Notes: generated by a model not told the origin, from the sequence alone. A stretch of DNA of 64,000 bases from Limonium bicolor (GCA_023374045.1 CM041778.1:292927533-292991532); one strand, 5' to 3'. Shown: positions 1 to 12,793, counted from the stretch's first letter. Translations and numbers: made by a program.

Positions 1-11
1 CACTTGTTCCC

Positions 12-1565
12 TTATAAGTGTCCAAATGAGCATGTTTTATAGGTGTATTTCATATATAATATTAGCACTTTTCTTGCTCATTTCTCCACTTCGGTTAGTT
101 TTCCTCTAGTTTGTGTTTTATTGTTATCTCACAAATTTATTGTTTAAAGGAAAACCAAAACGTAAAGTAGACGAAGAGACGAACGCATGGACGCAAACGG
201 CTCAGAAAACGGAGTCCAAACGAAGAATCTAGAGCCGGTCAAAGTTTGTAGAAGAAAATGAGTCACGCATAGACCACATGCGTCCGCATGGGGGCTGGGC
301 GGACAGCTAGGCGGACAGGACATGTGACCGGGGCGGACGTGAGGCGGACACACTGGCAACCGCCTGAAATGGGGCGGACGTGAGGCGGACACACTTGCAA
401 AAATGGGGCGGACGTGAGCGACGGCGACACACTTGCAACCGCACCGCTAGCTAGAGGCGGACGTGAGGCGGACGTGACTAAAAATCAACGCGCCCAGTTT
501 TCTTCTTCGCTCGTCGACTTCGCCCGTCGACTTGCTTCCGCCTACCTTATTCTTCACGCGTCATCAGCTCTGTCCCCTGCAATTAATGAGCAATCAATGC
601 TCTTCCACCTCTGTCTGCAATCGATCTTCTTCTTCCTCTCCTCTATAAAAAGCCACTGCTACTTCATCAAAACTACTCACGCTCATATACGTTCCACCCC
701 AAACTCAACACTCAAAATCTCTCATTCCATTTACAGAAATCCTACGTACTCGCTCCACTCTTCTTCCTCTTCATTTCTCCATACACCATTCACGCCTCCG
801 TATTTTATTACGTCCAACCTCTGTCTGACTTATTACCAGTTAATATGTCAGGCTAAGGAGGATTTGCTCCGGGTGAAGGTTTAGCTTTAGTCTGTTTAAT
901 TATGTAATCAATATTTCTACCGGTTAAAATAAATACAGTTTGTTACGTTTAAAGTTTATCACTCGCCATTTTAATAAATTACATGAATTTATTAAAATGC
1001 TTTCCAAGTCTATTTTGATCAGACCGGTGATAAATAGACAGGTTAATTAAGCCGTAAATCTGGAGAAAGCTTATTATGATTTAATAGGTTAGTATTTTCA
1101 GATGCAATTATAATTCCTCGAATTTAACGTCCGTTTACATAAGTATTGCTCGAACCTTGATTAGACCGAGCATTTTCTGGTAAACGAGTTCTTATGAGTC
1201 TATGACTTAGTCCTTAAGATAATAACAGGAATTTTGCCAAACTAATATATTAAACCGGTAGAGATAGCATAATTAATCAGATTATATAAATCTGAACCCG
1301 GAGTTCCATTTAATTCATCTGCACTCAGTTATCTTTTTGCTATTTAAATTCTCTAAAACAAGTCAATTAACTTCCCCCTTTTTGTGACAAGCTTAGGAAC
1401 TATTTTATCTCGCTATAAGTCCCACGGTTTGACCCCGGCCGCTTCTGTTTTACTATACTACTGCGACCGGGTTTTATTTGCAGCCCGACGGATATTTTGA
1501 GTTTTAATTTCTTTTCTTTTATTAATTACACCAGTTCTAACAACTCACGATATAACCATTCTGCA
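12..1565 (+). repeat. Element A 5' LTR
   Basis: This 1554-bp repeat matches 27962-32000 once the S2 insertion is removed from the latter. It ends in ATTCTGCA directly before the primer site. The first two bases read TT here and TG in the 3' copy, so the canonical TG start has mutated. Positions about 290-480 hold a cluster of GGCGGAC words mixed with ACACTTGCAA units whose copy number differs between the two LTRs. Differences from the 3' LTR are few and many are one-base length changes, suggesting a fairly recent insertion. Confidence 0.93.
644..650 (+). promoter_or_regulatory. Probable TATA box of element A LTR promoter
   Basis: TATAAAA lies in a pyrimidine-rich stretch of the 5' LTR (CTCCTCTATAAAAAGCC). 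The same box is conserved in the 3' LTR at 31078-31086. It is the best candidate core promoter for the A transcript, with U3 before it and R/U5 after. No transcription start can be read directly. Confidence 0.55.
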
Positions 1566-1568
1566 AAA

Positions 1569-1586
1569 TGGCGCCGTTGCCGGGGA
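1569..1586 (+). other. Element A primer binding site (tRNA-Asp)
   Basis: TGGCGCCGTTGCCGGGGA begins three bases after the LTR end. It is complementary to the 3' end of plant tRNA-Asp including CCA, the primer used by Athila-type elements. It fixes the 5' LTR boundary and the plus-strand orientation. Confidence 0.92.
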
Positions 1587-1954
1587 CTTGATTTATTCTA
1601 GTCCCTAAGCCCCGGTTAATTCACCTGTTATATTATAATAATCTGTTAATATTATTTGTTGTTAATCTAATTTTGGACATCTAACTTTGGACTACGGACT
1701 CTGACTTCTGACATCTAATTACTAACTCTTTATATTATTGTCATTTAATTTCCATTGTCCTTAACATTTAATTTCCATTGTCCTTCAATTTCCAGTATAC
1801 TACTTTAATTTCCAGTATACTACTACTAACTTTAATTTTCTGTCATTTCTTTCCATTGTCTCTAACTACTAACATTAATTTCTGTCAACTAATTCCTAAC
1901 ATTTTTATTTATTCTAACACATAACGAGTTTCTTTCCTCTGTTTTGAGTGGTGA
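1587..1954 (+). other. Element A untranslated leader
   Basis: AT-rich leader between primer site and gag. It contains several near-repeats of words like TTTAATTTCCATTGTCC and CTAACTTT (1680-1880). I see no reading frame or RNA gene here. A packaging or dimerisation role would be expected of the position but is not visible. Confidence 0.6.
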
Positions 1955-3634
1955 ATGCCTTTTACCAGGTCAAACAGCCTCCCAAAAAATATTAATAATC
2001 ACACGGTTGGTTACAATCCAGAGATCGAGAGAACCTTTCTGCGCACTCTAAGGCAGAGACGTACTCAACAAAACATTACCACCACAGTGATAAAATCTGA
2101 CCCGGAAGCTGACATGGCATCTACACCAGCGACAGTTCAAAATATTAACAGGCCGTCTAACCAAGGACAACAACCTGCTATCATCCTTCCTCACCTTAGC
2201 CCATCCGAATACGATGAGTGGCAGAAGCTGAAGCCATATCATCAGATCAGATGTGTAAAGGAGCTGGGTATGTTTGATGGTTCCAGTCCAGACGAAGCCC
2301 TGTTACATGTTACAAAGTTCTTGCAACATGCCAACAGTCTTACTACGACCGACGCAGTACTTCAGTACGCAAGATTGTCATTATTCCCTCACAGCCTGAC
2401 GGGAAATGCGAGCAAGTGGTATCATAGCCTAACACCAAGTACCATTGGTACCTGGGATGACATGGCCACCAAGTTCTACGATAAATTCCTACCCCCGAGC
2501 CGAACATTGGAGATGATTGCTAAAATCTATAATTTCAAGCAACCTGGGTCGGAAAATATTTGTGAAACTTGGGATCGTTTCAAAGGTCTACTACTTACTT
2601 GTCCTCACCATGGTCTGACGAAAGAACAAGTATCACAATTGTTCTACAAAGGCTTGATCGGTCCGTGCAGAACAATGGTACTGTCCTCGTTAGGGGCTGA
2701 TATTCTGAAAAAGCCAGGAGCACAATTCCTGAATAGCATGGAGTCTCTCTGTGAAGAAATCAGAGACTGGGCCTCCGGTGGATCAAGGAGCGGTACTCCA
2801 GGTTTATATCATGTTGGGGAAAGTGATAACAAGTTTGACCAGCTGATGAAAAGCCATGAGCAACTCATGGAAAGCAATGCTCAGCAGGCAACAAAAGTCA
2901 GTACTCTGCAAAAAGTGGTTGAGCAGATGGCTATGAACTCCTACCCCCAGCAAGCTAAGTCGATGATTTCCCGATCATCTACAACCCCTCCAGGCTATGC
3001 GCCTCTGTCCCAATCATCTCCTGTTATTTCTTGTACACAATGTGGTGGGCCTCATGACTACGAACAATGCCCCTAGCTACAAGAATTAAAAGCAGCAGAG
3101 GAGGCAAACTACATCACCAACAGTTCAGGATACAGACAACCTTGGCAACGTAACATGCAATCTAACCTTCGCTACTCAAACACAGAAAATATCCAAAACC
3201 CACATACCCTTCAACCATCTCAAAATTATAGACCTCAGTCCAATTTCCAAGGAGGTCAAAGGCAATATCAACAACAGCCTTATGGCAATGAAGCTTCATC
3301 GAGTCGACCGACTCAACCTCCTTCGAATCCTGAGTCTGATATGTCTCAAATGCAAGAGATGTTTAAGGTGATGATGGGTAAATCCCGAGATACGCAAGAA
3401 GAGGTCGCAGCTCTTCGCAAAGACCAAATAGCCTTGCAATCTCAGATTCAACAGTTACTCACTCAACAAAGGCCACCTGGTCAATCCCTTCACAGACTAA
3501 CCCCAATCCAAAGAACAAGCGAATTCAATCCTTATAGACGATGGCACATTCCAATCAACAAACTTGTGTGCAGTCTCCTTAAGGAGTGGAAGGGAACTTG
3601 CCACCAGAAAAGGAAAAGAAAAAGAAAATCATGA
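1955..3634 (+). pseudogene. gag: Element A gag (capsid/nucleocapsid), broken by a stop and a frameshift
   Basis: The first 373 codons (1955-3076) encode an Athila-type Gag. The retrotransposon gag core lies around residues 130-230 with the pattern LSLFP-SLTG-A-KWYHSL and TWDDMATKFYDKF. A CTQCGGPHDYEQCP segment near the C-terminus resembles a degenerate zinc knuckle (CX2C...H...C). Translation stops at TAG 3074-3076, directly before a continuation in the same frame, so a CAG to TAG change is likely. The 3155-3634 stretch continues a Gln-rich Gag tail, then a frameshift near 3560 moves into the protease frame. Gag would form the cytoplasmic virus-like particle that packages the element RNA. Confidence 0.85.
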
Positions 3635-4370
3635 AGAGGCCTACATCAATGATGAAGAAACTACCAATCCAGCTTCATCTCCCTCAGAAATCCAAGTTCC
3701 TACTCCTGCTACTCCACCTCCATCTCGAGTTACCATCGACATCCCAACTTCCACTCATAAAAATAGTGAACTCCCATTTCCAAACAGAATGAAAAAGAAA
3801 CACCTAGATGAGCAGTTCTCCAAATTCTTGAGTATTTTCAAGAAACTGACCCTCGACATACCTCTAATTGATGCTTTGCAAGAGATGCCTAACTATGCCA
3901 AGTTCCTAAAGGATCTCTTAACAAAGAAGAAGAAGAAACCTGGAAAAGAAACAGTGCACCTCATGGAGGAATGCTCAGCTGCCCTTCTTCGAGCACTTCC
4001 CCCCAAACAAACAGATCCGGGAAATCCCGTAATCCCGTGTTTTATTGGTGGGGTGGACTGTGGAAGCGGTCTTTGCGACCTAGGAGCCAGCATTAATATC
4101 ATGCCATACGCCACCTTCTTGAAAGTAAAAGGAGGAGAAATGCAACCGGTTCCTTTCAAACTCCAACTAGCAGACAGATCAGAGATCAAACCCATGGGCA
4201 TAGTCCAGGATCTGGTAGTTGGAGTGTCTCGCTTTATCTTTCCAGCTGACTTCGTCATTCTAGAAATGGATGACGATGTTGAGGTTCCCCTGATTCTAGG
4301 TCGACCGTTTCTGAAAACTGCCAAAGCCATCATAGACGTCCACGATGGGAAAATCACTCTGCGGTACTAG
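3564..4370 (+). CDS. Element A Gag tail and aspartic protease
   Basis: A 268-codon open frame begins in the Gag tail (LRSGREL, a landmark upstream of Athila protease) and runs through the conserved block PFPNRMKKKHLDEQF and IPLIDALQEMPNY into the retropepsin domain. The catalytic motif is DLGAS (about 4077-4091), the Athila variant of D-S/T-G, followed by NIMPYATF, LADRS and the C-terminal LILGRPFL. The frame closes at a TAG (4368-4370), after which RT starts in another frame. In an active element this would be one Gag-Pol polyprotein; the protease cuts the polyprotein inside the particle. Confidence 0.88.
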   Translation: MCAVSLRSGRELATRKGKEKENHEEAYINDEETTNPASSPSEIQVPTPATPPPSRVTIDIPTSTHKNSELPFPNRMKKKHLDEQFSKFLSIFKKLTLDIPLIDALQEMPNYAKFLKDLLTKKKKKPGKETVHLMEECSAALLRALPPKQTDPGNPVIPCFIGGVDCGSGLCDLGASINIMPYATFLKVKGGEMQPVPFKLQLADRSEIKPMGIVQDLVVGVSRFIFPADFVILEMDDDVEVPLILGRPFLKTAKAIIDVHDGKITLRY

Positions 4371-4391
4371 GACGAAACGATCGAATTCGAC

Positions 4392-5653
4392 ATGCAGAAA
4401 ATGATGAAGAAGAGTTCTAACTTGTCTCCTCATGCTAAGACAGTGGGATTAACAGATGATGAGGAGGAGGAAAGCGAATTTGCTACAGATGAGGACATGT
4501 ATTCCCCATCTTCCATCCTGGAAGCTGAAACTGAACCTCTAGAGCAAGTATTATTTACTTCTCTAGAAGAAAAGGTGGAGGATCCGGAAGTTAACGCCAT
4601 GCTGGCGTACGTGGAGAAAGGAAGGGCTGGTTATCAAGCTTACCGGCCACCAATCGAAGAACTCAACAGAAAACCTCAAAAATCAATTCCATCAATAGAA
4701 CAACCACCAGAGCTCGAGCTTAAAGAGCTACCTTCTAAACTCAAGTGTGCCTTCTTAGCTGAAGATGACCATTTGCATGTCATTATATCCTCTTCTCCGA
4801 ATTCCGGGGAGGAAACAAGGCTACTCGAGGTATTGAAGAAACACAGAACGGTGATCGGGTGGACTATTGCTGATATTAAAGGAATTGACCCCTCCTATTG
4901 CACGCACCACATCTATATGGAGGAAAACTACAAGTCTATCAGGCAACCCCAATGCCGGCTAAACCCTAACCTCAAAGAGGTAGTTAGAAAGGAGGTTCTG
5001 AAACTCCTAGATGCGAACATCATTTATCCAATTTCTGACAGTCCATGGGTCAGTCCTGTACAAGTTGTCCCGAAGAAGGGGGGCATCGAAGCTGTTATTA
5101 ATGATAAGGGAGAGGCTATCCCGCAAAGAAAGATCACAGGTTGGCGCATGTGTATCGACTATCGGCGCTTAAACTTGGCAACCAGGAAGGATCATTTCCC
5201 TCTCCCCTTTATCGATCAGATGTTGGAGCGACTAGCAGGGCAAGAGTACTACTGTTTTCTAGATGGGTTCTCAGGGTATTTCCAAATACCAATCGCACCA
5301 GAGGACCAGGACAAGACAACCTTCACTTGTCCATACGGTACCTTTGCATACAGAGGAATGCCTTTCGGCCTGTGTAATGCTCCTGCTACCTTCCAGAGAT
5401 GTATGCAAGCAATATTCGCTGATTTCATCGAACAGAGGCTCACTCTTTGTGTGATCTCGTTTTGTCCTCTTCTTATTATGCAATTCATTCCTATGTTACT
5501 GCAAGCATATCTTTTTTAACGAGTCTCATGTTTTCATGGTAGGCCAAGTTTCGATAAATGCTTGGCACAACTTGATTTGATCCTAGGACGGTGTGAGGAT
5601 ACAATCTCGTTTTAACTGGGAGAAATGTCATTTTATGGTCAAGGACTTTCCTT
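4392..5653 (+). pseudogene. Element A reverse transcriptase, first part, with damaged catalytic region
   Basis: A 375-codon frame (4392-5519) holds an acidic linker then RT fingers and palm: GWTIADIKGIDPSYCTHHI, PISDSPWVSPVQVVPKK, GWRMCIDYRRLN, FPLPFIDQMLERLAG, FLDGFSGYFQIPI and MPFGLCNAPATFQRCM. After FADFIEQ (about 5431) roughly 95 bp of unrelated sequence appears. Homology resumes with a fragment of the catalytic strand (TTCATGG) but the following Asp-Asp coding bases are missing. The SFDKCL...CHFMV part continues in broken frames to the S1 insertion at 5654. The copy cannot make a working polymerase. Confidence 0.87.
5649..5653 (+). other. Target site duplication of S1, left copy
   Basis: TCCTT here is repeated at 10502-10506. 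Removing S1 and one copy restores the RT reading into LGHKISAKG, which proves that S1 inserted into element A. Confidence 0.95.
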
Positions 5654-8600
5654 TGAAATACCCCAATCTAATTAATATTATTAAACCATTATTTAATGGA
5701 AAATAATCCTATTATAAATCATTTCACGTACGCATGCAAACCCATGCATGCGGACGTTGCGTAAAACAGTCGTTCTCCATAAACGCTAAAACGCCTTAGA
5801 AGCATATGGTCAAACATGACCTTGTATGACCCTCTAACATTCAAACCAAATGGGCATACAATTATTATATGAATATATAAACATATTTCCTAAGCTATAT
5901 TCAGTCAAAAACGCAAAACGCTCGGGAGTGCTCACGCACGCCCCTTAAAGCACGAAAAGTCCGGAGGAGTGCCGAGGTGGCACGAACTCCTATAAAATTA
6001 ATTCCTTGAGTTCCTAACATCAATATTAACCATAATAAAGAGAACCCACGAAGTGGTTTCTCAAAATTCAGCAAAAACAACAGGAGGATTTCTTAGCGCT
6101 CCTTTTTGCCCGGGTGTGTCCCGATGGCCCGTAAATTATGTCATGGGTTGATGTAACCCCATATAACTCAATGTAATATCTTAATATATGTTTATTTACT
6201 ATAAGTAAGTGTTACAAACTTGGAACTCATAAAGCAATTGGTTTCCCAAAATTTCCTTAGAGCACAAAAACACACCTTCGGGTGTCACGAAAAGCGTTTT
6301 ACGCAATTACCTTGTAGTTTTTGACATGCCAAGAATTGGTAATCTTAAATAGGGTTAAAATGACCTTCTAAATCAGTTGGTGTGACTAGTCAACAAGACT
6401 CTCTATAGGGGCCGATTTTGAGAGCAAAAACTAGTATAAAAATTGCATTAAAAGTTTATAAAAGGCATAGAACATGGTGACTCACCTTCCCATGTGTTAT
6501 ACTTAATGTCAAAGTATGTAGGTCTCATTTGACCATCAATCTGTCGAAATTAGGCCATGGAATAAGGCCATGTGAGCTAGAACAAAAACAAATGGGAAAA
6601 GGCAAAAAGTAGATCTAGAATTCACTTTTCTTGATTCCTCCTTTTCCATGTGACCTAACATGCTTGTCCTTGGCTCTTCAATGTCGATTAAGACACCCCA
6701 TTTGACCCTTGAATTCGTGAGTCTACAAGGGAGGAAGAAGACAAGCCTAACATAGAAAAATCAAAAGAACAAACTTACCTAAATTTCCTTGTCTTCTAGC
6801 TCACAATCATTTTCTTTCCAACTCTTGCCTTGTCACACACCACATGTCCGAAATTATGCAGAGAACATGGGCATTTATTGAGCCAATAAACCATGTAATA
6901 ACTAAGGAAAAGTAAAGTCATTTGACATTAAAAATTGACAAAGCAAAAATCAAATTCCAAATGCATTTTCTTACCTTATACAATTCGTGAGTCTCATTCT
7001 TCTCCTTGCCCTCTTCATCCACGAATTGGTAAGCTACCTAGCTCTCTCTTCTTGCTTCATCTTCTTCCTTTGAAGCTCTTAATTCCATTAATGGAGTTTT
7101 AACTTCTATCTTCATCTTTAAGGTAAGTTCCTAGCATTTCTTGTCAAACCTTGAAGCAAAACTCTTCCTAGCATAACAACAAGAGTTCGGCATCACTTAG
7201 TTCACCAAGGAGGTTGTTCAAACCAACATTAATCCAAGGAGCATCTCAAGGTTATCTTAAGGTAGTTTTAATGCTTGAAAATCCTTAAAGCACATTTTTA
7301 TGTGTAACCAAGTTCTACTCCTTCTAAGGTTCTTTTCTTCTTCATTTTGATGAAGGAAATTTGTTCTTCATCCACCTTAGGAGTGCCGAATTCATAAGGA
7401 GAAAAGTCTAAGGTAAATCCTTGTAAAACTACTTACAAATCTACTTAAGATCTTTATTCAAGATCTAACTCCTAAAACTCCTACACCACTTGCATATAAC
7501 CGAAGTGGAGCATCAAAATTTCCTTGGAGAAAGCTTGGAGATTCAAGAGGAGTTCAAGCACTTAACCACCTTTGTTAAGAAGTAAGTTTACTAAGTAAAT
7601 CTTTATGTTATAAGCTTTGTTAAGCTTCTAAAAATTATACAAAATTATGTACATCTCCTAGGTTTATTAAGACCGAAACTATATGGTATTATATGCCAAA
7701 AATACAATCTATAACTTATATAGAAAATATTTACCTTAAGACACATTTTTGTGTCACAAATTTAGTTATGTCACATATTAATTCAAGCCGAATTATCAAG
7801 GGCAAAAATGCTTATTTTTTGAGCTAAGAATTTATATAAGACATTACAATAATTTTTACATGAGTTATATAACTCCTATGAATTTATGTATAATTATTAT
7901 GACATATAAGTCCACTTTTATATACTATATGGTCACCAAATAAATATGGCCGAATGTACTAATTGATAAATAGGTATTAATGACCTACTTAGGTATATAA
8001 TTAACTTATATCACAAAGTTTGGTGAGACTAAAAAATTTCATTAGTGCTTAAATGGCTAATTAATTAAGTTAAGGGCTTAAATGTAATTTTTACAAAATT
8101 AGTGTATATATTGTGAAAGCCGAGAGCTAAAGGGGTATTTGGTGAAATTATAATATAATATAAGGTTAGGAATTAAGTTTATGAATTTTAGATAATTTAA
8201 ACAAGTGTTAAAATAACATTTTATTAAGTTTTGGCTATTATGTAATTTATAAAATTGTTATGAAAGTTTAGAACATAAAGAGGGCGAATTCATAATTAAG
8301 AGATTTATTAGGTTCACCTTTGAAATTTGAGGAATTATATATTTAGACTTAGTTTATAAGTTATTAAGAAACTATTATAAAGTTTTGGGATGAAAATGTA
8401 ATTGAGGAAGAATAAATGACAAAGCTGAATTTCTTTGGGGTTAGTTTGGTAATTTAAGAATTATATATATATTCGGCATTTATGGAGAATTAAATTAAAA
8501 CTATAGTTTATAAGGCATTATGTAAAGTTAATAAGATTTTGTGGTTAAATTGTAATTATAGGAAATAAATTATTATTGCCGAGAATTTAAGGGGCTAAGT

Positions 8601-10501
8601 TGTTATTTTTGAAAGTTATAGTACTTAAAAACTATATACCAAAATATTAGTGTGATTATGTAATTTAGCTAAATAAGAAGTTAAAACTCTATAATATAAT
8701 GAGATTAGAATTTAATATAAAGTTTATGAATTAATGTGGTTGTTTTGTAAATAACCGAAATATAAGGGTAAGAATTTAGATTAAATAAATATAAGTCCTA
8801 TATGGATATTTTGAGGAATTAGAAGAAAGAATTTTAATTAAGGAATTATGGAATTAGAACTATGGCTTATATAGTTATAAGGAAGTTAAAAAGAAACAAT
8901 AAGTATTATTTATGACTAAAAGGAGAATAATGAGATTATAAGAATATTATGTCATTGTAAGACATTTAAATATAGTTAAGAAAATTATAAGTTGTTATGT
9001 CACTTAGACAATTAAATAAACAACAAATAAGTACATGAATATATGAATACATATATGTACATTAAAGGATTTATAATAAATAAAAAGGAATAACAAATAA
9101 GTTATACATTAAATCATGAGGTAATTAAAAGAAATAAACCTCACATGAAATACCAAATACGAGATTTGTTGAAAGATCCAATAAGATTATTATATAAGGT
9201 AACATAAATTAACCCTCTCAGTTAATCCTATTCTAGGACTTTGTTTGACCAGACGTTGACCAGGGTATAATCAACTGCAACCTACGGTGAACGGTATGGG
9301 ATTCTTGCAACCTGTTTTCTACCGATTACACCGGCTTGTGTGCTATCTGTTGTTTGAATTAACGACCAAGATAATTAATGTAAAATGTTGTTTACTCTTG
9401 TGCGCTGTTGTATTATTTTTATGTGCGTGAATGTTGCTGACTACTACGCGTATGTCCCACGCATACAAACACTACTATACCAGTGGATTAAATACCTGCG
9501 CTTCAGAGGTCTTGTACTCAAGTCTCTCACTAACTTCACTTTATAACAAACGTCATTATCCTAAACGTGATAATTGACTATACACATTGTGTTCTTGTTT
9601 AACGTCTTTATATGACACTTAACCATTCTATACTACGAGAACGAGGAGCCCAGTTGGATCTGGCCATGATGCTGCTACAGGAGCTGTACCTGTCTCAGGT
9701 CGTCTCTATCTACGTCGCGACGGAACATTTCAGTTTGAGGAAGACTCTATTCCTCCGGGTTTTAAGGCCCATCAGTTCAGTTTGAGGAAGACTTCATTCC
9801 TCTAGTGGGATTCTATTTCCCACGCCTCTCAGTTCAGGGTTTACACTACGTTATCTCCTGGGGTTTTTAATACCCAACCTTTCAATCTTAACGAGGTCAC
9901 TATACCTCCACTATTTCAGATATTCAGTTATACCTGTCAGTCCCATTGTGTGGACCGACTATCATTAAAGAATTTCAGTTCAGCTAACTTGACCTTCTGC
10001 AGTCTTGTTCTATGTGACATTATTGTCCTTGTATGGATACTTGTTATTATCCTGCTATGCTTGTTTACAGCTTTATATAAAAATGAACTGCATGTATTCG
10101 ACAAAGTAGTTGGTGTGGCCCGGTAGACGATGGGCTGCACGTTTTCCATACCAGCATTGTTTGCTGAGCCCCTTTGGGGGCACCCCCATTTTCCAGGTAC
10201 CTGAAGTTGAGAAGATTACCACACCGAGTGTAGGTGGGGTAGATTCAAGCTATGGGAGTCTTCTTATAGTTACTTGTTTTTACTTAAGTATTTACATTAG
10301 AGTTTGATTCCTAGTATCTCGGATTGTATTCGTATTCAGACCGTGACTTTTGGAGATTGTATTGGATTTAGCCTTGTTGGTCACAAGGGTGGCCAACGGC
10401 ATTGTAATACCGCCCGTTGTTGTATTTATTTCCGCTGCAGTTGTATTTTATTTGGGAGTGATCGCCGTTCAGGTTATTGGATTTCGAGTTGGGGTGTTAC
10501 A
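5654..10501 (+). repeat. S1: very long solo LTR of a chromovirus-type (Tekay-like) element
   Basis: This 4848-bp block begins TGAAATACCCC and ends GGGGTGTTACA, the same termini as the LTRs of element B, and has perfect TCCTT duplications. It holds no gag, pol, PBS or internal domain, so it reads as a solo LTR left by LTR-LTR recombination. The body is AT-rich (about 7600-9200 especially). Near 9730-9840 there is a short imperfect duplication around CAGTTTGAGGAAGACT. Near the 3' end, TTTGCTGAGCCCC...GGGGGCACC (about 10160-10185) is followed by CAGGTACC and later TTTCCGCTGCAGTTG, features shared with S3 and B. No gene is supported in the 4.8 kb. Confidence 0.87.
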
Positions 10502-10506
10502 TCCTT

Positions 10507-11160
10507 GGACATAAAATATCAGCTAAAGGAATAGAGGTGGATAAAGCCAAGGTAGAGGTTATCGAGAAGTTACCGGCACCAACTACTGTTAGAGACATAC
10601 GAGCATTTCTTGGGCATGCAGGATTTTATCGGCGGTTTATACAAGACTTCTCAAAAATCAGCAAACCATTGACCGACCTGCTACAGAAAGATGCCCCGTT
10701 TCATTTTGATGAAAGGTGTTCAGCTGCTTTCAAAACTATAACACAAAAATTGGTATCAGCACCTGTTGTCATACCACCTGACTGGTCTCTTCCGTTTGAG
10801 ATCATGTGTGATGCAAGTGACTACGCCGTGGGGCAGCTCTATGCCAGAAAAAAAAGAGAAAATTTTGAGAGTGATTGCTTATGCCAGCAGGACACTAAAC
10901 GACGCCCAGAAAAAACTATACGACCACTGAAAAAGAACTTCTGGATATAGTATTCTCCCTAGATAAGTTCAGGTCGTACTTATGGGGAAGCAAAGTCATC
11001 GTGCACACAGACCACTCCGCTCTCAAATATCTATTTGCAAAACAAGAAGCCAAGCCTCGCTTATTGCGTTGGGTTCTTCTACTACAGGAGTTTGACATCG
11101 AAGTCAAAGATAAGAGCGGAAAATTGAATGTCGTCGCTGACCATCTCTCCAGATTGGTAA
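10507..11160 (+). pseudogene. Element A RT thumb and RNase H
   Basis: Homology resumes right after S1 with LGHKISAKGIEVDKAKV, then RDIRAFLGHAGFYRRFI (RT connection), then RNase H beginning FEIMCDASDYAVG (catalytic Asp in CDAS). A frameshift near 10835-10860 leaves the original frame. RNase H continues in other frames with a TTEKEL-like segment, then 11001-11160 with [20 protein letters not shown] and [10 protein letters not shown]. RNase H removes the RNA strand of the RNA:DNA hybrid. At least two frameshifts make this copy non-functional as assembled. Confidence 0.85.
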
Positions 11161-11404
11161 CTCCTACGGATAGTGTGCCTATCAACGAATTCTTCCCCGA
11201 CGGGACTGTCTTTTCAATCACCAAGGTACAGGAGCCATGGTATGCGGACCTGGCCAATTATTTAGTCTCTGGAAACAGTACCCTATGATCTATCTTACTC
11301 CCAGAAGAAGAAATTTCTTTCTGATTCAAGGCATTATTTCTGGGAGGATCCGTATTTGTTCCGAGTTAGTGCTGATGGGTTGATTCGACGATGTCTCCCG
11401 GAAG
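11161..11404 (+). pseudogene. Element A RNase H-integrase linker, frameshifted
   Basis: The open frame from 11001 ends at 11288 after [14 protein letters not shown]. Homology to the Athila linker ([24 protein letters not shown]) continues in another frame up to the integrase ORF, so one or more small indels separate RNase H from integrase. Confidence 0.7.
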
Positions 11405-12793
11405 ATGAGGTTTCAAGCGTCATACATTTTTTGTCACTCACGGGAAGCCGGAGGTCACCATGGACCCACAAGGACCGCTGCTAAGATCCTGGCCTCAGGA
11501 TTTTATTGGCCGACTCTTCACAAGGATGTTTACCAATTCTGCAAACAATGTGATAATTGTCAAAGAATGGGTAACACATCCAGGAGACATGAAATGCCAC
11601 AACAGGGAATACTAGAAGTGGAACTCTTTGATTGTTGGGGCATTGATTTTATGGGACCATTCCCTTCCTCACAGGGCCACCAATATGTTTTAGTGGCAGT
11701 GGATTACGTGTCGAAATGGGTAGAAGCCATACCCTGTCATCATGCTGATGCAAAGACAGTAACCAGATTCCTTAAGAAGCACATCTTTACGCGTTTTGGC
11801 GTGCCTAGAATTATTATCAGTGACGGAGGATCTCACTTCTGCAACCGTTCATTTGAAGCGCTTATGGGTAAGTACGGGGTACGTCACAAGGTAGCTTTAC
11901 CTTATCACCCCCAGACAAACGGCCAAGCAGAAGTTTCGAACCGTGAGTTAAAATGGATTCTCCAGAAGACGGTTAACTCATCACGAAAGGATTGGGCACT
12001 TAAAATGGATGATGCGCTTTGGGCTTACCGCACTGCATTCAAGACTCCCATCGGGATGTCTCCTTTTAAGCTTGTCTATGGGAAAGCATGCCACCTGCCT
12101 GTAGAGCTGGAGCATAAGGCATATTGGGCAATCAAGGCCTTAAACTTTGACGTGACTTCTCCAGGAGAGAAAAGGAAATTCCAACTTTCCGAGTTAGAAG
12201 AACTGAGAGATCAGGCTTACCAGAATGCTAAGATTTATAAGGAGCGCACCAAGAAGTTCCATGACCGGATGATCCTCAAGAGGGACTTCGAAATTGGTGA
12301 TTGGGTTCTCCTATATAACTCTAGATTAAGGATCTTCCCTGGGAAACTCAAGTCTCATTGGGCCGGCCCTTTCCAGATTGTTAGTGTGACTCCATACGGT
12401 GCCTTTGAACTCCAGAACAAACAAGGTGAAACTTTCAAGGTCAACGGGGCACGTCTTAAAAGGTATAATTCTCATTCTGATATTTCAACTGACCTATCTA
12501 CAATTAATCTTGTCCAAGAACAGCAGGACAACTCGCCCTCAAACTCTTCCAAACTAAAGCTTGGTCAAATACGTCTAGCTAGAGACGTTAAACCCGGCAG
12601 CTTGGTGGGAGGCAACCCACTATCTATCTTTTGTCTTTCCTTTAATTTAATGTTGTTTTCTTTTTGTATTATATTCCCTTTTATTTGTTATAAAATGCAG
12701 GTTTTACTGAGTTCTTCTGGCTGTGTAGATATTCTTACAGGTTCATTTCATGACATTCCACAGCTGCACTCAAGTGTGGGGGAGCTCTACTGA
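11405..12793 (+). CDS. Element A integrase, long open frame
   Basis: A 462-codon frame carrying almost complete integrase. The N-terminal zinc region has HHGPTRTAA and CKQCDNC (residues 46-52). The catalytic core shows Asp81 (GIDFMGPF), Asp140 ([10 protein letters not shown]) and Glu176 ([10 protein letters not shown]), with 35 residues between the second Asp and the Glu: the D,D35E triad is intact. A C-terminal DNA-binding region follows ([24 protein letters not shown]). The enzyme inserts cDNA into chromosomes. No chromodomain follows, as expected for Athila. The annotated start is simply the first Met after a frameshift. The last codons are non-conserved 3' region, and the stop TGA (12791-12793) is the first three bases of element B's LTR. 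Confidence 0.9.
   Translation: MRFQASYIFCHSREAGGHHGPTRTAAKILASGFYWPTLHKDVYQFCKQCDNCQRMGNTSRRHEMPQQGILEVELFDCWGIDFMGPFPSSQGHQYVLVAVDYVSKWVEAIPCHHADAKTVTRFLKKHIFTRFGVPRIIISDGGSHFCNRSFEALMGKYGVRHKVALPYHPQTNGQAEVSNRELKWILQKTVNSSRKDWALKMDDALWAYRTAFKTPIGMSPFKLVYGKACHLPVELEHKAYWAIKALNFDVTSPGEKRKFQLSELEELRDQAYQNAKIYKERTKKFHDRMILKRDFEIGDWVLLYNSRLRIFPGKLKSHWAGPFQIVSVTPYGAFELQNKQGETFKVNGARLKRYNSHSDISTDLSTINLVQEQQDNSPSNSSKLKLGQIRLARDVKPGSLVGGNPLSIFCLSFNLMLFSFCIIFPFICYKMQVLLSSSGCVDILTGSFHDIPQLHSSVGELY
12786..12790 (+). other. Target site duplication of element B, left copy
   Basis: TCTAC is repeated directly after element B at 27116-27120. A perfect 5-bp duplication shows B is a complete insertion into element A just downstream of its integrase. 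Confidence 0.96.

Noticed and set aside
414..884. 156-codon ORF in element A 5' LTR
   Set aside because: The matching part of the 3' LTR breaks the frame by length changes; it lies across the promoter and has no recognisable domain.
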